Source: Lachnospiraceae bacterium
GTDB lineage: Bacteria > Bacillota > Clostridia > Lachnospirales > Lachnospiraceae
Assembly: GCA_017503735.1 (NCBI GenBank)
Contig: JAFVSN010000038.1
Coordinates: 1-64,000, forward strand
DNA length: 64,000 bases
Direction of reading: 5' to 3'
Made by a program: the position numbers and the translations under genes. Shown in pieces: positions 34,984 through 47,480 of this stretch; within the stretch, counting starts at the first letter, position 1; every line of letters begins with the position of its first letter. The notes beneath the pieces are model-generated. The model saw nothing but the letters and a program-made list of their open reading frames with translations, did not search any database and was not told the origin of the DNA.

Positions 34984-37596
34984 TTATTCGCCTCCTTCTG
35001 TCGTTTCTGAATTGAAAAGACGTTCAAAGCATTCCGCTACTCTTTGATACTCTGCCGATAGCAACCCGAATTTGTCTATTATAAAAGATAAATTACCTTC
35101 CTTTCCCATCTTTTCCTGTTCCCACGCCATCTCGGCCAACTCTTTTGCCCCAAGCAATTTCGCGTCCGCTTTAATGGCATGAACCAATATGGTATAATCC
35201 GGCACATCCTCTGTACGGATATACTCATGCAACATACGCAAACGTTCCTCCCTCAAAGAAGCAAACAGTCTTGCGGTCTTCCGGTACATCTCTTTATCGC
35301 CTTCCATCTGTTCCATGCCTTCTGTAAAACTAATCCGTTCCATCGACAATACATTCCGAATTTCTTCCGAACGAAACTTATGCTGCCCCGTTTGTTCCCA
35401 CATCAGTTGCTTCTCATCTACTCTTCTCTTCAACACCAGCTCTTCCGGTAAATACTTTAATAACATCCGCTCCAAACCGGTCCCGCTGATCGGCTTACTC
35501 ATGTAGTCATCAAAGCCTTTCTCCATATAAAAATCTTTTACGCCCATCACTGCATTTGCCGTCAATACAATTACCGGTGTTCCTGCACATGTCCCGTTTT
35601 GACTACGCAATCGTTGTAACGTCTCTACACCGTCCATTCCCGGCATCATATGATCCAAAAGAATCACGTCGTAATGATTGTTTTGTGTCAGTTTCAGGCA
35701 CTCGGCACCTCCGTCCGCTTCTTCTATCTGCATCAGGGTATGTTTTAACAGTCCCTTTACTACCACACGGTTCATTACATTATCATCCACCACCAAAACC
35801 TTGGCATCCGGGGCGGTAAATGTCACCCGAAAAGTCTCCTTAACCGGTTCCTGTTTTTCATAAGTATACTCTCCGATCGGAGTCGCATCCATAATCATCT
35901 GCGGGATCTTTACCCGAAATTCGGAACCGATTCCGTATTCACTTTCAACAAAGATTTCTCCGTCCATCAATTGCAGCAACTGTGCGGTAATACTCATTCC
36001 CAACCCGGTTCCTTCGATTCGACTGTTTCGCACGGAATCAAATCGTTTAAATTTCTCGAATATCTCCTTCACATTATCTTTTTGAATTCCGATTCCGCTA
36101 TCCCTTACACGAATGTCCAGCACTGCCGTTTTTTCATCCCGCAGATTCCATTCCAATGCAAGTTTTACAAAACCTCGCTCCGTATACTTCACCGCATTGC
36201 TGAGAAGATTGTTCAATATCTGTTTCAAGCGGAGCTCATCTCCGTATAAAACAGCCGGAACATCCGATGCAATATCCACTTCAAACTCCAATCCTTTTTC
36301 CTCTGTTTTTATGGAAAACATCGCCACCACATCATGAATCAATGCCTGTGTTTCATACGACACTTCCGCAAGTTCCATCTTACCGGACTCTATTTTGGAA
36401 AAGTCCAGCAAATCGTTAATCAATGACATCAGCGTCTTGCCTTCTTTTTTGATATTTTGGGCATATTCCAATACATTCAGATTTTGTGCTTCCCGCAAAA
36501 TCAATTCATCCATCCCCAAAATAGTGTTAATCGGCGTCCGAATTTCATGAGACATATTGGCAAGAAAATTACTCTTTGCGTTATTGGCTGCCATCGCCAT
36601 CTGATGTAACTCTTTTAATTGTCTCTCACGTTCCTTTGTCTGCGTCATGTCAATAAAGCACCAGGTTTTACCGGTCACCTTCTCCCCTTCATACACCTCC
36701 GACTCCGTAACGGCATAATAACGTTCTCCTATTTGAAACTCTCCCTCTTCCGTCGGTATCAACTCACATAACACATCGGAAATGTTCTTTAACTCTTTTC
36801 CGCAAAAAATCTCATGCATTTTCTGATTCTGGTAAACAAAATGTCCTTCCTCATCACAAACAAGAATCCCTTCTTCCATGGTATCCAGAACGTCGTTTTT
36901 TGCATTCTCTGCCACATCAAAAATACGGAAAAAATAAAGAATCAGAATAAAGCATGCATTACTGCAAAACAATCCGAAAGGAATCAAATCATAGTCTCTG
37001 AGGCTTCCCACCAGACGCAACACCCAAAAAAGCAACGGAATCAAAGCCGCCAAGCCAAGAAACATATACTTTTTATAATTTTCTTTTCTCTTAACATCAC
37101 GAATGTAGGCATAAATGATAACACCGATACAAATGCCCATGGATACCAGTGTAATAATTGTATGGGAAGTATAATGAGGCCCCGGCACCATACGAAATAC
37201 CGCAATATGCTCTCTGAGTTCCAAAGACGCACTTTCGTAATGCAGATGATGATACTTATTTGTAACAACCAAGATGCACGACGCAAAAAAGGCTAATACC
37301 ACAATGCTACGGACCCATTTTTTCATCTTTACATGAAACAATTCACAAATAAAAAGAAGTGCCGCAACGGTAGCCGTACACAAACCGAAATACTCGAATC
37401 GGATTGCCATCATTGCCTCTTCTACTGTATCGCTTCTTAATTCGAACAAATAGGAAAGTCCGTTTAGCAGCACCGCAATGGAATATAACAACAAATGGCT
37501 ACACAGCGCAGATTTCTTTTGATACGCCACAAATGTGATAAACACAAACGAAAACATCACCGAAACGTATTGCAAACCAACAATCAGAATATCCAT
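34984..37596 (-). CDS. Hybrid histidine kinase: 7TM-PAS-HisKA-HATPase-receiver-Hpt
   Basis: 870 residues from the ATG at 37596 (AAAGGAG five bases upstream). Seven helices in the first 215 residues match the 7TM sensor type of histidine kinases. A PAS-like region follows (LDTMEEGILVCDEEGHFVYQN near 235), then H-box FLANMSHEIRTPINTILGM near 350 and HATPase boxes (NNLLSNAVKYTERG, DSGIGI, GTGLGMSI). The receiver has Asp in VILLDHMMPGMDG near 655, and an Hpt domain ends the protein (ILVHAIKADAKLLGA near 805). All four phosphorelay sites are therefore in one chain. It is followed by a receiver-Hpt protein and a lone receiver. Confidence 0.92.
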   Translation of the reverse strand: MDILIVGLQYVSVMFSFVFITFVAYQKKSALCSHLLLYSIAVLLNGLSYLFELRSDTVEEAMMAIRFEYFGLCTATVAALLFICELFHVKMKKWVRSIVVLAFFASCILVVTNKYHHLHYESASLELREHIAVFRMVPGPHYTSHTIITLVSMGICIGVIIYAYIRDVKRKENYKKYMFLGLAALIPLLFWVLRLVGSLRDYDLIPFGLFCSNACFILILYFFRIFDVAENAKNDVLDTMEEGILVCDEEGHFVYQNQKMHEIFCGKELKNISDVLCELIPTEEGEFQIGERYYAVTESEVYEGEKVTGKTWCFIDMTQTKERERQLKELHQMAMAANNAKSNFLANMSHEIRTPINTILGMDELILREAQNLNVLEYAQNIKKEGKTLMSLINDLLDFSKIESGKMELAEVSYETQALIHDVVAMFSIKTEEKGLEFEVDIASDVPAVLYGDELRLKQILNNLLSNAVKYTERGFVKLALEWNLRDEKTAVLDIRVRDSGIGIQKDNVKEIFEKFKRFDSVRNSRIEGTGLGMSITAQLLQLMDGEIFVESEYGIGSEFRVKIPQMIMDATPIGEYTYEKQEPVKETFRVTFTAPDAKVLVVDDNVMNRVVVKGLLKHTLMQIEEADGGAECLKLTQNNHYDVILLDHMMPGMDGVETLQRLRSQNGTCAGTPVIVLTANAVMGVKDFYMEKGFDDYMSKPISGTGLERMLLKYLPEELVLKRRVDEKQLMWEQTGQHKFRSEEIRNVLSMERISFTEGMEQMEGDKEMYRKTARLFASLREERLRMLHEYIRTEDVPDYTILVHAIKADAKLLGAKELAEMAWEQEKMGKEGNLSFIIDKFGLLSAEYQRVAECFERLFNSETTEGGE

Positions 37597-37716
37597 GGGA
37601 CTCCTTTCCCTCATAGTTCCTACACAATTTTATATATATCCCCAAATTACCCAATTCTATTTGGTATTTTAGCATAATTTTCCTCTTATTTCAAGATATT
37701 GTTGCAAAAAAGACAG

Positions 37717-37769
37717 AAAAAAGGCACGAAACATCACAACTTTTTATGAATTGCAACATTTCGTGCCTT
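37717..37769 (-). terminator. Terminator after guaB
   Basis: On the minus strand AAGGCACGAAA pairs with TTTCGTGCCTT and is followed by TTTT. It lies about 50 bases beyond the guaB stop. Confidence 0.85.
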
Positions 37770-37817
37770 ACTTTTCAATTAATAAATCCCAAAACAATAC
37801 AAAACTACGATCTTGAT

Positions 37818-39302
<1,485 letters not shown>

Positions 39303-39352
39303 TTATTGTATTTACTCTTACCCACTCCCATAACAGGGGTGGTATTCTCTGT

Positions 39353-39381
39353 ATTTTACTTTGTTTTTTTTCAGTTGTCAA
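39353..39381 (-). promoter_or_regulatory. Promoter of guaB
   Basis: TTGACA (39381-39376), 17-base spacer, TAAAAT (39358-39353) on the minus strand. Confidence 0.8.
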
Positions 39382-39395
39382 GCTATATTTCAAAG

Positions 39396-39432
39396 AAAAA
39401 AAAAGAACCGTCCCCTTACGGGTTACGGTTCT
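39396..39432 (-). terminator. Terminator after the DUF6106 gene
   Basis: AGAACCGT pairs with ACGGTTCT; nine or more T follow on the minus strand. Confidence 0.85.
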
Positions 39433-39445
39433 CCGTACTCTTCTA

Positions 39446-39964
39446 TTAATATTCCGACACCTTACGCGGTGCCTTTTGCTTAATATAGGAAATCATCTTC
39501 TCATTCGGCTCGAAATAAACAAGAGTCTGGATATCGCCTTCCGATTGCACAATACAATATACCTTTCTGTCCTTTTCCAAAGAAGAAAAGTCCTTCTTTC
39601 TTGCATTCGGGTTGTTTTTGTAGCTGTCTAAGGCATGGGAATTTGCCGGTGCCATCAATAACACCTGGTCAAAATCCAACCGGTAAATATGTTTTCTCTT
39701 TTCACCGGCCATGATCTTATCAAAATCCAACTGACCGTCACAAAAGATATACTCATATACCACAGAAAGGCGCGGCAAAAGAGTAAATACCAAGAAACCA
39801 CCGACAACACCTGCCAGAATTACCACTCCGTTGAGCAACCACACACCGACCAACAGAACCAGTGCCACGCCTGCAATCGCCGCAAACTTAATCAGGTTAT
39901 CCGTTGCCGTTACTTTCTTTTTTACACTTGCTTCCGTATACAAATCATTCATTTGCTTCCCCAT
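39446..39964 (-). CDS. DUF6106-type membrane protein
   Basis: 172 residues with GGAAAGGAGA before the ATG. Two close helices (about 25-62: IAGVALVLLVGVWLL and VVILAGVVGGFLVFTLL), then a cytoplasmic-type domain with YEYIFCDGQLDFDKIMAGEKRK near 75, which I recall as diagnostic of the DUF6106 group common in Lachnospiraceae. The topology resembles bacterial PH-like membrane proteins. It lies about 85 bases after groEL on the same strand and ends in its own terminator. Function unknown. Confidence 0.78.
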   Translation of the reverse strand: MGKQMNDLYTEASVKKKVTATDNLIKFAAIAGVALVLLVGVWLLNGVVILAGVVGGFLVFTLLPRLSVVYEYIFCDGQLDFDKIMAGEKRKHIYRLDFDQVLLMAPANSHALDSYKNNPNARKKDFSSLEKDRKVYCIVQSEGDIQTLVYFEPNEKMISYIKQKAPRKVSEY

Positions 39965-40048
39965 TCTCCTTTCCGATATGCAGATACCCCGGAGGCATTC
40001 CCCCGAGGTTTCCGCAACAGTAACCTGTGTTACAATCTTTCTTTTGTT

Positions 40049-41749
<1,701 letters not shown>

Positions 41750-41764
41750 CTACTCGCGTTTCTC

Positions 41765-42052
41765 TTAGTCTTCAACAATCGCAACGATATCGTTCTGTTT
41801 TACGATGATGAACTCTTCCTCACCAAGCTTCACTTCCGTACCTGCGTACTTGGAGTAAATAACCTGATCTCCGACCTTCACCTGCATGGTAACTTCCTTA
41901 CCGTCTACCATTCCGCCCGGTCCTACCGCTACAACCTCTGCCTGCTGCGGTTTTTCCTTTGCCTGGCCCGGAAGTACGATTCCGGACTTCGTGGTTTCCT
42001 CTGCCACTAACTGCTTTAATACCACCTTATCTCCTAACGGTACTAACTTCAT
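41765..42052 (-). CDS. groES: Co-chaperonin GroES (10 kDa)
   Basis: Heptameric lid of GroEL. 95 residues from the ATG at 42052 (AAGGAGG upstream); the longer frame runs through the CIRCE leader and is not real. KLVPLGDKVVLKQL, the mobile-loop segment EETTKSGIVLPGQA and the roof/base segment VGDQVIYSKYAGTEVK are family hallmarks. Confidence 0.97.
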   Translation of the reverse strand: MKLVPLGDKVVLKQLVAEETTKSGIVLPGQAKEKPQQAEVVAVGPGGMVDGKEVTMQVKVGDQVIYSKYAGTEVKLGEEEFIIVKQNDIVAIVED

Positions 42053-42109
42053 AATGAATCCTCCTTCTATTTTGCGCGGTTTCTTTGTTTCCCGCAATCT
42101 GTCGCTTTT

Positions 42110-42136
42110 TGTTAGCACTCATCTCATTCGAGTGCT
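42110..42136 (-). promoter_or_regulatory. CIRCE operator (HrcA site)
   Basis: Perfect TTAGCACTC-N9-GAGTGCTAA, the binding site of the heat-shock repressor HrcA, between the groES promoter and start codon. Confidence 0.97.
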
Positions 42137-42147
42137 AACCGATATCC

Positions 42148-42176
42148 ATATATTACATACTACGAAAAAAAGATGC
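42148..42176 (-). promoter_or_regulatory. groES promoter
   Basis: TTGCAT (42176-42171), 17-base spacer, TAATAT (42153-42148) on the minus strand, just upstream of CIRCE. Moderate match to consensus. Confidence 0.6.
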
Positions 42177-42337
42177 AAGTTTTTCCCTTGTGGCAAACCG
42201 AATCATTTTGTACATTTTCTACTGTATTCTCAAATATACTCGATTATTCTAAGTTTTCCTCTGTTATTCTCTTATTTCACAATACAAATACCGACTCCGA
42301 TGCAAAAAAGCACCGCCCACACCCGTTTTGCAACTAA

Positions 42338-43051
42338 TTATTCCACCCGAACTCCGTTGGTCTTGAGAATGGTCCGCGGCAAAGCATCTTTCGAATTCTT
42401 CCAAGGTGCGTCCGCATTACGGTAATCGAATTTGTCGGTAAACCATTCCAAATCATCCCGTACCCGCTTCATATTTGTGAGATACACTTCGTTTATCATT
42501 TCAATAAACTCCGTCAGATTTTTTCCGGTCAAATACTGCGGTGCCTGTTCATACAAAAGTGCATAGTGCTCGTTACAAAATCCTTTGGAAGCCGCAAGCT
42601 TCTGTCTGAAATCCGATTCCTTCTCATATAAATAGAAAATTGTGGCAATATATCGCTTAAATACCGCCTCTACCCGTTCACACACAAAGCAGGAGCAATT
42701 TAACTTCTTTATGTACTCCACCACCGGTGCATCCGACTTCTTCTTAAATAAACCACCACCCAACACCGGCCCTTTGGAAAGATGCTCCAATTCCTTTATG
42801 GTACGGTCCATATGTGTTTTTAAAATCAACGCCAATCCCAACCGGTTCTGCTGACGGTACAATTCCTTTGCATGGGTTGCACAAAATCCTGTTCTGTCCG
42901 TCACCATCCGGACATCATCTTCCATATAACTCGGTCCCAACGTGTATTCTAAGGACGCCTTCTCCAATTCATGCCGCATGGCACAAACCGGACATTCACA
43001 GTCTTTTTCCAAAGCCTCATTTACCGGTATGGTATAAAGCTGTTCTTTCAT
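42338..43051 (-). CDS. DUF6062-type cysteine-rich protein
   Basis: 237 residues from the ATG at 43051 (AAAGGAAGG upstream). It has paired Cys motifs CECPVC near 19 and CSCFVC near 115, each followed by a Cys-His group (FCATHA near 53, FCNEHYALLY near 152). This looks like two zinc-binding half-repeats of one ancestral unit. I recall it as DUF6062. It lies 125 bases downstream of the DUF2225 gene, another zinc-ribbon protein, with a terminator between them. Function unknown. Confidence 0.78.
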   Translation of the reverse strand: MKEQLYTIPVNEALEKDCECPVCAMRHELEKASLEYTLGPSYMEDDVRMVTDRTGFCATHAKELYRQQNRLGLALILKTHMDRTIKELEHLSKGPVLGGGLFKKKSDAPVVEYIKKLNCSCFVCERVEAVFKRYIATIFYLYEKESDFRQKLAASKGFCNEHYALLYEQAPQYLTGKNLTEFIEMINEVYLTNMKRVRDDLEWFTDKFDYRNADAPWKNSKDALPRTILKTNGVRVE

Positions 43052-43126
43052 TCTCAATCCTTCCTTTCCGAACATATTCTGCCGGCAAGCTTGCAACGGC
43101 AACTCAATGTTTGCTTTGCCTGCTCG

Positions 43127-43160
43127 AAAGAAAGGGACTGCGCCGATATCGCAGTCCCTT
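43127..43160 (-). terminator. Terminator after the DUF2225 gene
   Basis: AAGGGACTGCG pairs with CGCAGTCCCTT; TTTC follows on the minus strand. Confidence 0.8.
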
Positions 43161-43175
43161 GGTTACGCATCCTTG

Positions 43176-44012
43176 TTACTTATTCTGCATATCTTCCACA
43201 ATCAATTCCTTAATCTCACGGGCTTTATTTTTAATACGTTCCGCTGCATTCCGGGAAATGATCACCTTTGAAATCATGCGTCCCGCTTCCTCGTAGTGAC
43301 CGATTCGTCTTCCGATGTCCGCCACCATACAGTAAAGCGTCATTTCATCCATTCCGCAAATCGGATAATTTTCCTTTGACATTGCCTCTACAAAGCCTTC
43401 GTACGCATTCTTCAAAAACTCAAGTTCCTGGGCATGCAGTGCTTCCTTCTCCCCCGGCTTTGTTTCTTCCTCCTCCTGCTTTGCACGAAGCAACCACGCC
43501 GTTTTCAAACAGGTATATGCCCTTTCACTGAGCTTTCCCCGCTTCACCACCGCGCTGGCCAGTGCAAGACGATGGAATAAAATCGCATCATCATAGGAAA
43601 ATACGCCGTCCAATTTTAAAGTCGCGTTAAACCGTTTGGAAATTTGTTCCATTACAAGCTTTGCCTGCGGTGTCGTAATGGCATTAAAGAAACGATTTAC
43701 CGCCGCATATCCGCAACGCGGACAAACCAGTGCGTCATACTTTAACGGGTCGATTCCCAAATACTTCGGACGCAAATCCGAATCGGTACCGACCAACTTC
43801 GCTTTTCCCGTCCGCACCGCACTGCACTTAAACTCCTCATCACAAACCGGACAAGTATGTGTCTTTTCAAAAAGATAATCACTCTCTGTCTTTTCATGTT
43901 TTTCTTCGACGCCGGCTTCTTTCTTTTCCTTTGTTTCCACGTCTTCAAACACTTCCATCTTACTTACGCCTCCGAGGCCAAGTGCCTCAAGGCCCGACAG
44001 TAAACCGCTCAT
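43176..44012 (-). CDS. DUF2225-domain zinc-ribbon protein
   Basis: 278 residues from the ATG at 44012 (GGAGGAGG nine bases upstream); the earlier ATG at 44045 would overlap the box. A short acidic N-terminus is followed by the DUF2225 pattern: THTCPVCDEEFKC near 55 and ALVCPRCGYAAVNRFF near 100 form a zinc ribbon. A helical region follows with TPR-like repeats (YTCLKTAWLLRAK, FLKNAYEGFVEAM). Cytoplasmic. The family is widespread in Clostridia with no established role. Confidence 0.85.
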   Translation of the reverse strand: MSGLLSGLEALGLGGVSKMEVFEDVETKEKKEAGVEEKHEKTESDYLFEKTHTCPVCDEEFKCSAVRTGKAKLVGTDSDLRPKYLGIDPLKYDALVCPRCGYAAVNRFFNAITTPQAKLVMEQISKRFNATLKLDGVFSYDDAILFHRLALASAVVKRGKLSERAYTCLKTAWLLRAKQEEEETKPGEKEALHAQELEFLKNAYEGFVEAMSKENYPICGMDEMTLYCMVADIGRRIGHYEEAGRMISKVIISRNAAERIKNKAREIKELIVEDMQNK

Positions 44013-44721
44013 TCGTTCCTCCTCCGAATTTGCATCATCTGACAATGCAATCCGTATCTTCTCTATACTACTGTTCCTTCAAAAAACCTCTAGTTCCATC
44101 ATACGATACTTTTTTCCTTTTATCAAGCCTTTTTTCCGAAAAAACCACGCGCCCCCCGCCATCCGCCAAACAAAGTCCCGTTTGTTGTTACGCCTCCTCT
44201 TTGCCCTAGGGCTTCCGGGGGGGACATTTTGGCTTTCCTTCTGCTTCCCGGCGGCTTCCAGGGTGGGCATTTTCTCAAAAAGCTTCTTGGAGCTTGTTTT
44301 GACCCAAACATTTGGCAATAAGTAACGAAAATGCGTTTGATTTCTTTATTATTTCCGCGGATTTTCTCAAAACGCTGTCTTTTTCAATATATGAGAAAAT
44401 TTTTCCCCTTTTCTTGGGTCAAAACAACTCAAATATACTGCTCTGAGAAAATTTACCAAAGAAGCACCGCACATCACCTCCATATCAAGCAAAAAGCACA
44501 CCCTTCTTGGGTCAAACCAAACAAAAAAATGCTTTTTGAGAAACTACCACCAAGCAAAATCGCTTCCTCTCACAAGACTACAATCAAACAAAACCTTTTT
44601 TGCATAAGTCCCCGTCCGTACAAGACTCCTTCTGTCGCAAGCCGACACTACCGCACAACAAAACAGAATATCTTTTGAATCAAGTCATATATTATACGAA
44701 GCACAACCATCGAGGCAAACC
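44013..44721. other. Non-coding region with dispersed TGGGTCAAA/TTTGAGAA repeats
   Basis: About 700 bases with no convincing gene. It holds a repeated motif TGGGTCAAAMC, 15-20 variable bases, then TTTTTGAGAA (or CTGAGAAAA): direct copies at about 44414-44453 and 44509-44548, an inverted copy at about 44269-44310, and a related half at 44352-44395. A G/C-rich stretch (44148-44225) and an A/C-rich stretch alternate with it. The 3' end carries the putative sigma-E promoter of the split deacetylase gene. Confidence 0.5.
44666..44693 (+). promoter_or_regulatory. Sigma-E-like promoter of the split deacetylase gene
   Basis: GAATATC, 13-base spacer, CATATATT, 28 bases before the ATG. Compared with the B. 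subtilis sigma-E consensus KMATATT-N13/14-CATACAHT it matches 6 of 7 and 7 of 8 positions. No sigma-A pair with 16-18 base spacing is seen here. Confidence 0.5.
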
Positions 44722-44970
44722 ATGAATTATGATGAAAATCCAACCAAAGTCTACCGCATCGTAAAGTACTCCCTGTTTCTTTTTTCTATCGCCTTTTTCC
44801 TCTTTGCAGGCAGCAAACTTTTAAATGACACAATCCCCACAGCGGGTAAAACAAAGAAGCTTCCGATTTACTGCGTGGACACGGAGGAGAAGAAGGTGTC
44901 GCTTAGCTTTGACGCAGCCTGGGGGAATGGTAGATATGGAAAAGACAATTATACTGTTTTGATCTATTAA
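44722..44970 (+). pseudogene. PdaB-like polysaccharide deacetylase, 5' part of a split gene
   Basis: Codes for the N-terminus of a NodB-type deacetylase: a short cytoplasmic start, one membrane anchor (YSLFLFSIAFFLFAG), KLPIYCVDTEEKKVSLSFDAAWGN with the first metal Asp64, then 13 foreign residues and a stop. The break falls exactly at the 15-bp repeat CAGCCTGGGGGAATG (44915-44929), which recurs at 62619. Joining the two parts there gives an uninterrupted frame reading FDAAWGNEDTRNILSIL. PdaB proteins are needed for spore maintenance in B. subtilis, where the gene is sigma-E controlled. As it stands, this fragment cannot be active. Confidence 0.9.
44915..44929 (+). other. Left attachment site core (attL)
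   Basis: CAGCCTGGGGGAATG, identical to 62619-62633. The left flank continues the deacetylase gene and the right flank is element sequence. Confidence 0.85.
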
Positions 44971-44983
44971 TTTTCTTCCTCAA

Positions 44984-46030
44984 TTACAGCTGCAAACATC
45001 TAACAATGTCATTCATCGTACTTAATACTTCTTTTCTCAGCAACTCTTTCTTTTTTGGCATATTATATACTTTCTTTGACAACTCATCTATACTAATCAG
45101 CGTCTTATGAACACGCTTCTTTCGAATATAGATCTTTTTCTGCTCTATGTAGTTACGGTAATACCCCGTCTTTTCTGCATCCAAATATTTCCCCATTACA
45201 AATTTATCTTTGATATCTGTTTCTAAATAAATTGTATATATTTCTTCCAATTCATTCAGTACCGCTACAAAATACTTTTTTGTTAAGTCTGCATTTTTTC
45301 TTTCTCTTCTGTACTTTTTTAACTGTTTAAAAGAGTACCAAAGCAATATTGGCATGAATGCTACTGCATAATCCGAATCACTATAGAACGTCGCAATTAC
45401 AGTCGCCAACAAAAAAACATATTCACTTACCACATCCATCTCTGATTTATATTTATATCTTTCATAAAAGCGATAATCTCCTGTGATGAAAACACGCCTA
45501 ATGCCCGCTCGAAAAATAATCTCAAACACAATCGTTATCACATATACAACAAACAAATCCACCAGATTAGATGAAAACTGTAATGTTTGTACGACAAGAC
45601 ATATCGCAAAAATCACGTAATAAAGCACTTCCACTAAAAAGCATAGAAAATTTCTCCTTAGTACATACTCTTTCTTTATCAGCACAGAAACACAGTATCC
45701 AATTCCCGCCAAAACCAAAACAGGAAGAAGCCCAATAAGCATAATTGATAACGAACCAAAATAGATAAATTTCTTCGTTCGAATAAATTCAAATGCCTTT
45801 TCCTTTTTTCTATAAAAGTAAATGCAGAAATAATGTAACACTATCAGTAGCCCTGCAAACGCTACATAACAAAAGAACCATTTGGGAACAGTGCTATAAA
45901 TAATAGATAGCATTACAACTACCCCTAATACCACAAATCCCACCATTTTTTTCAAATCATTTTTATTTTCAACGCTTCCCTGCATTTTCTCTAGTTCTTT
46001 TATCTTTCTTTTAACTCGTTCCTTCATCAT
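44984..46030 (-). CDS. Multi-pass membrane protein, unknown
   Basis: 348 residues; I use the ATG at 46030 because AAAGGAGAAAA lies directly before it. A TTG further up would include the box. A Lys/Glu-rich N-terminus is followed by about seven hydrophobic helices (residues 30-225, in pairs such as MVGFVVLGVVVMLSIIYS and WFFCYVAFAGLLIVLHYF), then a charged cytoplasmic C-terminal third. No family recognised. First gene inside the left att site. It lies about 220 bases after the kinase gene on the same strand and may be the membrane effector of that module (inference). Confidence 0.65.
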   Translation of the reverse strand: MMKERVKRKIKELEKMQGSVENKNDLKKMVGFVVLGVVVMLSIIYSTVPKWFFCYVAFAGLLIVLHYFCIYFYRKKEKAFEFIRTKKFIYFGSLSIMLIGLLPVLVLAGIGYCVSVLIKKEYVLRRNFLCFLVEVLYYVIFAICLVVQTLQFSSNLVDLFVVYVITIVFEIIFRAGIRRVFITGDYRFYERYKYKSEMDVVSEYVFLLATVIATFYSDSDYAVAFMPILLWYSFKQLKKYRRERKNADLTKKYFVAVLNELEEIYTIYLETDIKDKFVMGKYLDAEKTGYYRNYIEQKKIYIRKKRVHKTLISIDELSKKVYNMPKKKELLRKEVLSTMNDIVRCLQL

Positions 46031-46247
46031 TTTTTCTCCTTTCAAAAGTAGTCATAAATGAACCTTTTCATCTCTCATGCCAGAAACCATAACCCACCTA
46101 GTATACTTTTTGCCACTATCAACGCACTTGCATCAGCAAAATATTCCTTCATTATAAATCACAGACACTAGCCGGACAGAAAATATTTCTAACATTTATC
46201 TCATTATCGTTCAGCATTCTATCAGATTTATCTTCATCCGTATTGTT

Positions 46248-47480
46248 CTAAATTGCAATTCCTTCACATTCTTCATCAATCACGGTAGCATCGAGCGAAC
46301 TAGCAATTTCCTTTTCCTGTTCATTTAATCTGGACAGATATACAGTCATCCTATTCTCGCCAATCTCTAACCTACGAATATGTAATGCGAATCTTTGAAC
46401 TATCTCAGGTCCCAGTTCTTGTGTAAAAAAATAAAAGTTAGTCCCTGCTTCTTTAACAGTTATTGGGCTCAAAACAACCTTCTCTCGCCATAGCACACTA
46501 TTAATTTCCAGCATAGGCTTCATCTCATGTAAAAAGGTCACTATCTTACTACTATCTTCGTAAGTTTTTGCGTCTTCTTTTACATTCGCTTTATAAAAGA
46601 GTAACCTTTCCATTCTTATATATTCTCGCTCTCTTTCACTAGGAAACTCACCTTTTAAAATAAAAAGCTCGTGCTTAATTAATTCTATACACTCAGCAAT
46701 TGAAATGCGCTTACTCCACTCTTGCTTTGTTGCCCCTTCCATCAATAAATGCAATGGTTCTAATGTCTTATCGCTGTACTGCTTTAAATTCAAATATATC
46801 TGTTTCTCACTTCTTGTATACTTCCCTTTAAACCCATACCTATCTTCCTTAAGATACATCCACATTACCTTTGCAAACAAATACACATCTGATTTAAAAT
46901 AATCACAGGCACATATTTCTTCTCTCTCTTCCAATTCAGGAGGCATAATCCAACTCGGACCTAATCTCTCATCAATTAACGTAAATGATTCTTCTCCTTC
47001 TATCCATATCAATCCATAATCTGCTAAATGAATTTTATCATTATATATCAGCAGATTATCTGGTTTGATATCTCTATGTGCCATCCCTCTTTTATGTAGC
47101 TCTCTTATGATCTCCGCTAATTCAAGCATTCTCTCCAATTTTTCCATCAAAGATAACTTGTCATGAACTATAAACTTATCGGCCTTAGGCATCGTATACC
47201 AAGCTGGCATCGTTTCAGTATACTCTACTGGGAAACCGTAGTCATATACCGGGAGCACACCTTTCATTTGACCAGCCAACTCTTTCTGTACACATATTTC
47301 CTTACAAAATCTCTGATATCGCCTATCTCGTTTATCATTATTGAATTTTTTGTCAGCAGAAAAAATTTTAACCACCGCTTTCTGTTTACTGTCCGGAAGC
47401 TGATATACTATTCCATTTCCTCCGCCACCAATCTTTTTCATCTTCGTAACCTCACACGGAGGAAGTCTATACTCCTGCAT
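46248..47480 (-). CDS. Serine/threonine protein kinase
   Basis: 410 residues from the ATG at 47480, which overlaps the upstream gene by 14 bases; in-frame ATGs at 47510, 47513 and 47540 are alternatives. Kinase marks: Gly-rich loop KIGGGGNGIVYQL (18-23), Lys38 in AVVKIF, catalytic AHRDIKPDNLLI near 135, and DYG in place of DFG in IHLADYGLIW. A YFKSDVYLFAKVMWMYL segment fits the F-helix. The last 150 residues are not kinase-like and may sense a signal. Cytoplasmic, no membrane anchor or PASTA domains, unlike housekeeping PrkC. Coupled to the 1240-residue gene. Confidence 0.88.
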   Translation of the reverse strand: MQEYRLPPCEVTKMKKIGGGGNGIVYQLPDSKQKAVVKIFSADKKFNNDKRDRRYQRFCKEICVQKELAGQMKGVLPVYDYGFPVEYTETMPAWYTMPKADKFIVHDKLSLMEKLERMLELAEIIRELHKRGMAHRDIKPDNLLIYNDKIHLADYGLIWIEGEESFTLIDERLGPSWIMPPELEEREEICACDYFKSDVYLFAKVMWMYLKEDRYGFKGKYTRSEKQIYLNLKQYSDKTLEPLHLLMEGATKQEWSKRISIAECIELIKHELFILKGEFPSEREREYIRMERLLFYKANVKEDAKTYEDSSKIVTFLHEMKPMLEINSVLWREKVVLSPITVKEAGTNFYFFTQELGPEIVQRFALHIRRLEIGENRMTVYLSRLNEQEKEIASSLDATVIDEECEGIAI

